DNA of 64,000 bases from Actinoalloteichus hymeniacidonis (lineage in GTDB: Bacteria; Actinomycetota; Actinomycetes; Mycobacteriales; Pseudonocardiaceae), in contig NZ_JACHIS010000001.1 in NCBI RefSeq assembly GCF_014203365.1, positions 3,286,001 to 3,350,000 of the forward strand. Direction: 5' to 3'. Position numbers and translations under genes: made by a program. Below are positions 59,881 to 64,000 of this stretch, one piece after another. The notes beneath the pieces are model-generated. The model saw nothing but the letters and a program-made list of their open reading frames with translations. It was not told the DNA's origin and ran no database searches. The first letter of the stretch is position 1. Each line of letters opens with the position of its first letter.

Positions 59881-60377
59881 GTGGCGAGACGGCGGGCGAG
59901 GCCGACGACCGGAGGTCGCGATCCTCGGCCCGCATGGCCGAGCGGGACGCCCGCCGAGCCAAGGTGGACGTGTGGCGCTCGGTCATGGAGGTCCACGCGA
60001 GGGTGCTCGGCGAGCTGGAACGCGAGTTCACCACCCGGCACGGCCTGTCGATCAGCGATTTCGACACGCTGTCCAACATTCCGACCGGTGGGGTACGGCT
60101 ACGCGAGTTGACCGACCGGGTCGTGCTCAGCCAGAGCGCGTTGAGCAGGCTGGTCGATCGGTTGGAGCGACGCGGACTCGTCGAGCGTTCGGTGCCGCCG
60201 GACGATTCCCGCGCCGTCTACGTGCGCCTCACCTCGCAGGGACGTCGGCTGGCGCTGGCTGCGATCCGCACCAATGCCGACGTCGTCGAGCGGGTCTTCG
60301 CCGATCGGCTGTCCGAACCGGAACTACGCGCCCTGGGCACGGTTTTCGGCAGATTACGCGCCGAACGGCCGGATTGA
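59877..60377 (+). CDS. MarR-family regulator of the monooxygenase operon
   Basis: Winged-helix regulator of 166 aa: VLGELEREFTTRHGLSISDFDTLSNIPTGGVRLRELTDRVVLSQSALSRLVDRLERRGLVERSVPPDDSRAVYVRLTSQGRRLALAAIRTNADVVERVFADRLSEPEL. The wing Asp-Asp-Ser-Arg is standard. ATG overlaps the reductase stop by 4 bp. I infer autoregulation through the palindrome at 58111-58131. An 11-bp terminator follows 8 nt after the stop. Confidence 0.92.
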   Translation: MSGETAGEADDRRSRSSARMAERDARRAKVDVWRSVMEVHARVLGELEREFTTRHGLSISDFDTLSNIPTGGVRLRELTDRVVLSQSALSRLVDRLERRGLVERSVPPDDSRAVYVRLTSQGRRLALAAIRTNADVVERVFADRLSEPELRALGTVFGRLRAERPD

Positions 60378-60385
60378 GGCGGCGC

Positions 60386-60414
60386 GCTCCCGTCCGCCCG
60401 GCCCGGACGGGAGC
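60386..60414 (+). terminator. Terminator of the monooxygenase operon
   Basis: GCTCCCGTCCG, loop CCCGGCC, exact complement: an 11-bp stem starting 9 nt after the MarR stop. The remaining 126 bp to the secreted pseudogene show nothing. Confidence 0.8.
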
Positions 60415-60540
60415 GGCGGCCATCGCTTCCGGACTCAGCCGACGGGTCCACAATCGGGTACGGCACGGCGAACGTCGAAGTGCCGGGTCGTGCTCCCGGA
60501 GACCCCGCCCTCACCCTGCCGTACCTCGCCGTCGTCCACC

Positions 60541-60896
60541 TCACTCGCGGCGAAAACCGCCCGGCACGGCCTCGGTGGGAGGTTCCTCGGGCCAGAATCG
60601 CACGGTGCTGAGTGCGCCCGCGTATAGCTCGTGCTGGACGGCATCGCTCCCCTCGCCGGATTCCACGGAGACCGACACCGGAATGTCCGGTTCGATGCCC
60701 GCCCATCGCAGCGAGAGCTTGCCGTCCTCGATCGATCCGGCGATCTCATCCTCGTGCGCCATCGCGGCCCGGCCCTCGTTGAACTCCGATTTGATACCGA
60801 TCACCGAGGCGATCTCCATCTGCCGGCAGCGCCCAACCCGGTGCCAGCGGTCAGTGCGATCGCCGCCGCCAGGACGACGGTCTTGCTGATAGCCAT
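60541..60896 (-). pseudogene. Small secreted protein interrupted by a frameshift
   Basis: An ATG at 60896 with GGAGGG 3 nt upstream starts a clean signal peptide (MAISKTVVLAAAIALTAG...LGAA) that runs into a stop after 31 residues. The -strand frame one step over gives EIASVIGIKSEFNEGRAAMAHEDEIAGSIEDG and ends at 60541. The combined span is 356 nt, one short of 119 codons, so a single-base loss near 60825 explains both halves; the intact product would be about 118 aa, acidic and secreted. I do not recognise the family. A sequencing error is equally possible. It lies 105 bp downstream of fbiC behind a hairpin. Confidence 0.6.
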
Positions 60897-60926
60897 CTTC
60901 CCTCCCCCGAAGATCCGGCGAACGAC

Positions 60927-60966
60927 TGTAGCGACGCTCGACACGGAGTGTGAGCGTTTCGCTACA
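60927..60966 (-). terminator. Hairpin after fbiC
   Basis: TGTAGCGA (60927-60934) with TCGCTACA (60959-60966), continued inward by CGCTC/GAGCG and ACAC/GTGT around a GGA loop; the stem has small bulges. It lies 36 bp past the fbiC stop. Confidence 0.6.
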
Positions 60967-61001
60967 TCGCGCCATTGGTGGAGGTGGCGGCTCGGTCGGG
61001 C

Positions 61002-63590
61002 CTACGGCGTCACCGGCGTCAATCCCAACTGCACGCGACCGACCCGGCCGTAGGTGGTGCCACGCTGCCGGGCAGGCCTGCCGATGCGGTCGGCCAGCGC
61101 GCGTAGTTGTTCGACGGTGCGAGCCGAACCGTGTTCGGAACCGGCCATCCGACTGATGGTCTCCTCCATCAGCGTGCCGCCGACGTCGTTGGCGCCGCCG
61201 GTCAAGACCTCGGCGGAACCCGCCTCGCCCAGCTTCACCCAGGAGCACTGCACGTTGTCGATGCGGCCGTGCAGCAGCACCCGTGCCATCGCGTGCACGG
61301 CGCGGTTGTCCCGACGCGTCGGACCCGGTCGCGCCAATCCCGCCAGGTACAGCGGCGCGTTGCGGTGCACGAAGGGCAGCGGCACGAACTCGGTGAAGCC
61401 GCCGACGCCGTTGGCCGTGGCCGTGTCCTGCACCTCGGCGAGGGTTCGCAGGTGCCCCAACCAGTGCTCCGGGGTGTCCACGTGGCCGTACATCATGGTC
61501 GACGAGGACGGGATGCCCAGCCGGTGCGCCGTGCTGACGACCTCGATCCACTGCGCTGCGGGCAGTTTGCCCTTCGTCAGCACCCACCGGACGTCGTCGT
61601 CGAGGATCTCTGCGGCAGTGCCGGGGATGCTGCCGAGTCCCGCGTCCCGCAGGTCGGTGAGCAGTTCCTCGATGCTGATGCCCGCCTTGGCCGCCACGCT
61701 GACGATCTCCATCGGGCTGAACGCGTGCACGTGCATCTCCGGGACGCGGGCCCGGACGGCGCGTACCAGGTCGACGTACCCGGTCACCGGCAGCCGTGGG
61801 TCGATGCCGCCCTGCATGCAGACCTCGGTGGCGCCCGCCCGCCAGGCCTCCTCGGCCCGGTCGGCGACCTCCTCCGGGGAGAGTCGGTAGGCGTCGGCAT
61901 CCCGTTCACGCTGGGCGAAGGCGCAGAATCGGCAGCCGACGTAGCAGATGTTGGAGAAGTTGATGTTGCGGTTGACCACGTAGGTCACGTCGTCTCCGAC
62001 CACCGTGCGTCGGAGGTCGTTCGCGATGCCCGCCAGCGCGTCCAGCGCGACCCCGTCGCAGGTCATCAACGCCATGGCCGCCTCGGTGTTGGCCGGGTCC
62101 AACAGCGCGGCCGGGTCGTCGGCGGCGATGCGCAGGCCCTCGCGGACATCGGTGTCCAGGCGTTGGGGGGCCGAGGTGTCCGGCAGACTGGATTTGAGCG
62201 CGTCCCAGTCGCCGTAGACGGTGTCGAAGTCGCCCCGGCGGTCCTCGGTGCGGCCTGCGGTGTCGATGCTGGCGTGCAGGTCGGTGCGACCGATCGACTC
62301 GATGCCGCCGTCGGGCTCCTGCCAGGCACGGCCGGTGAGCTCGGCGTCGGGCTCGGCGAGGCCCTCGGCGGTGGCGAGGGCTGCGACATGGGCCGCCACC
62401 CGCGTGTCCAACCACTGGGTGCTGTCGCCTGCCAGGCCCTGCCGGAGATGCCTTGGGTAGATCGTGAGCCGCTCACGCAGGGTGAATCCGTTGGCGGCGG
62501 TCATCTCGGCGAGGGTGTCGATGGCGGGCCAGGGGCGCTCTGGGTTGACGTGGTCGGGGGTGACCGGGGAGACCCCGCCCCAATCGTCGATACCCGCGCG
62601 AAGCATCAGGGCGTGTTCGGCTCCGACGAGGTTCGGGGGCGCCTGGACGCTGACTCCGGAGGGCATCAGTAGCCGGGCGACCGCGATCGTGGCCGCCAGT
62701 TCGTGCAGGTCGGCGTCGGGCATCCCGCGCATCGCGGTGTCCGGCTTGGCACGGAAGTTCTGCACGATCACCTCTTGGAGGTGCCCGTACTGGCGGGCGC
62801 TGGCCCGTAGCGCCAGCAAGGACTCGGCGCGTTCGAGGTGGTTCTCGCCGATGCCGATGAGGATGCCGCTGGTGAAGGGGATTCCGATCCGGCCCGCTTC
62901 GGCCAACACCTTGAGTCGGACGGCGGGTTCCTTATCGGGGCTGGCGAAGTGCGGCATGCCCTTCTCGCTCCACAGCCGCTCGGCCGTGGTCTCCAGCATC
63001 ATGCCCATGCTCGGTGCGACGGGCTTGAGCCTGGTCATCTCCGACCAGCTCAGTACGCCCGGGTTGAGGTGCGGCAGCAGGCCGGTCTCCTCCAGTACCG
63101 CGATGGCGCAGGACCGCAGATAGTCCACGGTGGACGAGTAGCCGCGGGCCTCCAACCACTCTGCGGCGGCGTCCCAGCGCAGTTCCGGTCGATCCCCGAG
63201 GGTGAACAGCGCCTCTTTACAGCCTGCCGCGGCGCCCTGACGGGCGATCTCCACGACCTCCTCGCGCTCCAGGTAGGCCGACTCGACCTTGTGCGGCACG
63301 GTCGCGAAGGTGCAGTAGTGGCACCGGTCGCGGCACAGCCTCGTCAACGGGATGAACACCTTGCGGCTGTAGGTGATCAGTCCGGGGCGGCCTTCGGCGG
63401 TCAGGTGTGCATCGCGGGCGCGCCCTGCGATGACGAGCAGCTCGTCGAGATCGCTCTCACGGGCATGCAGCAACACCGCTGCCTCGGTCGCATCCAGCGC
63501 TACTCCGTCGCGGGCGCGCCGCAGCGCGCGGCGCATGGCCGACGGCGTGGGAGCGACTCCGGTCGAGGATGACTCGATTTCGATCGACAC
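61002..63590 (-). CDS. fbiC: FO synthase, CofG-CofH fusion (coenzyme F420 biosynthesis)
   Basis: Radical-SAM enzyme of 862 aa that makes the deazaflavin FO from 5-amino-6-ribitylamino-uracil and tyrosine, the first committed step of F420. The N-terminal CofG half has its 4Fe-4S motif at Cys86-xxx-Cys90-xx-Cys93 (CRDRCHYC); the C-terminal CofH half has CYVGCRFC at about residue 550. [30 protein letters not shown] and [14 protein letters not shown] are the typical CofG and CofH segments. The fusion is the actinobacterial form. GTG 63590. It is not grouped with other fbi genes. F420-using partners could include the PPOX protein at 10396. Confidence 0.96.
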   Translation of the reverse strand: MSIEIESSSTGVAPTPSAMRRALRRARDGVALDATEAAVLLHARESDLDELLVIAGRARDAHLTAEGRPGLITYSRKVFIPLTRLCRDRCHYCTFATVPHKVESAYLEREEVVEIARQGAAAGCKEALFTLGDRPELRWDAAAEWLEARGYSSTVDYLRSCAIAVLEETGLLPHLNPGVLSWSEMTRLKPVAPSMGMMLETTAERLWSEKGMPHFASPDKEPAVRLKVLAEAGRIGIPFTSGILIGIGENHLERAESLLALRASARQYGHLQEVIVQNFRAKPDTAMRGMPDADLHELAATIAVARLLMPSGVSVQAPPNLVGAEHALMLRAGIDDWGGVSPVTPDHVNPERPWPAIDTLAEMTAANGFTLRERLTIYPRHLRQGLAGDSTQWLDTRVAAHVAALATAEGLAEPDAELTGRAWQEPDGGIESIGRTDLHASIDTAGRTEDRRGDFDTVYGDWDALKSSLPDTSAPQRLDTDVREGLRIAADDPAALLDPANTEAAMALMTCDGVALDALAGIANDLRRTVVGDDVTYVVNRNINFSNICYVGCRFCAFAQRERDADAYRLSPEEVADRAEEAWRAGATEVCMQGGIDPRLPVTGYVDLVRAVRARVPEMHVHAFSPMEIVSVAAKAGISIEELLTDLRDAGLGSIPGTAAEILDDDVRWVLTKGKLPAAQWIEVVSTAHRLGIPSSSTMMYGHVDTPEHWLGHLRTLAEVQDTATANGVGGFTEFVPLPFVHRNAPLYLAGLARPGPTRRDNRAVHAMARVLLHGRIDNVQCSWVKLGEAGSAEVLTGGANDVGGTLMEETISRMAGSEHGSARTVEQLRALADRIGRPARQRGTTYGRVGRVQLGLTPVTP

Positions 63591-63755
63591 CCTCGCAGGC
63601 TACAACTCGGCCGACCTTCGAACCGTTGTCGAATATGTCTCACACCCCGCTGTCCTCGGTATTCCCATCATCTGGACGGGGTGATCGATGCACCGCCGGA
63701 TATCGGGAATAAAAGAGCCGATCTTGATCGGTGGACTCCACAACGGACGGTGCGG

Positions 63756-64000
63756 TCAGCGTCGCAGCACCGCCCGCGAGAGTCGATTACCGATGAACTG
63801 GGCGAGTTGCACGAGGACGATCATGATGACCACCGCGACGGCGGTGACCGCCCAGTCGAAGCGCTGGTATCCGTAGGCGATCGCGAAGTTGCCGAGCCCG
63901 CCGCCGCCGACCGCGCCCGCCACCGCCGTCATGTCGATCACGGCGACGAAGACGAAGGTGTAGCCGAGGATCAGTGGCCCGAGCGCCTCGGGAACGAGAA
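63756..64000 (-). CDS. metI: MetI-like D-methionine ABC transporter permease, 3' end only
   Basis: The last 81 codons of a minus-strand gene that continues past the window. LVPEALGPLILGYTFVFVAVIDMTAVAGAVGGGGLGNFAIAYGYQRFDWAVTAVAVVIMIVLVQLAQFIGNRLSRAVLRR is the C-terminal part of MetI: the EAA-type coupling loop just before it, then AGAVGGGGLG and the final helices that anchor in the membrane. It would import methionine with MetN and MetQ, presumably encoded further along. The 165 bp to fbiC show no gene; the hairpin CCGATC/GATCGG at 63717-63730 is short. Confidence 0.88.
   Translation of the reverse strand, partial: LVPEALGPLILGYTFVFVAVIDMTAVAGAVGGGGLGNFAIAYGYQRFDWAVTAVAVVIMIVLVQLAQFIGNRLSRAVLRR

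Noticed and set aside
1-64000. tRNA, rRNA, CRISPR array, insertion sequence, attachment site
   Set aside because: No cloverleaf with a G-T-T-C arm and acceptor, no regular spaced repeats, no transposase or integrase motifs were seen on either strand.

Overview
Organism and style. The window is high-GC DNA with GTG/ATG starts, purine-rich ribosome sites and hairpin terminators without long T runs. It carries actinobacterial markers: a fused FbiC for coenzyme F420, an F420/flavin split-barrel protein, a DmdR/IdeR-type iron box, DUF1707, and a CE1758/CE1759-type monooxygenase-reductase pair. An actinomycete is well supported. A soil genus of the Pseudonocardiales is my inference only. I saw no tRNA, rRNA, CRISPR array, insertion sequence or phage gene.

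Layout. 1-9 kb: FAD-linked oxidase, DHFR-like protein, a broken HEAT-like gene, a YigZ/IMPACT protein, an ABC-F ATPase with a strongly structured leader, a methyltransferase and a DUF4132 protein. 9-15.5 kb: aldo/keto reductase with a PPOX protein, divergent XRE and AraC regulators, a class A beta-lactamase, a GNAT and a Tat-exported beta-lactamase-like hydrolase. 15.6-17.7 kb: alkylation repair (Ogt; Ada-AraC-AlkA fusion). 18-21 kb: a three-gene operon (SAM methyltransferase, SbnA/CysK-like PLP enzyme, DUF364 metal-chelation protein) whose promoter overlaps a Fur/Zur-like inverted repeat; this is the best candidate for an undescribed system. 21-27 kb: isochorismatase-like hydrolase, a secreted GHL10 hydrolase, and a MarR-controlled quinone/hydroquinone degradation operon. 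27-32 kb: zinc alcohol dehydrogenase, a second ABC-F protein and a DacB-type PBP.

32.8-38.6 kb is a siderophore-associated segment: type II thioesterase and Sfp-type phosphopantetheinyl transferase, then an iron box followed by a binding protein, two FecCD permeases and an ATPase with overlapping starts and stops. No NRPS lies in the window. 38.6-40.2 kb: YciO and a DUF1707 membrane protein.

40.3-56.0 kb looks like one plant-glycan (L-arabinose) utilisation locus. It has a secreted GH43-like enzyme, a secreted HExxH protein, a sugar ABC importer (binding protein and two permeases), a cytoplasmic GH127 beta-L-arabinofuranosidase, two LacI regulators and a 1404-residue secreted multidomain glycosidase. 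LacI-type operators lie upstream of both the importer operon and the GH43 gene.

56-64 kb: a DUF2306 membrane protein divergent from a TetR with two tandem operators; a translationally coupled luciferase-like monooxygenase, FMN reductase and MarR operon; a frameshifted small secreted protein; fbiC; and the 3' end of a MetI-like methionine permease that runs off the window.
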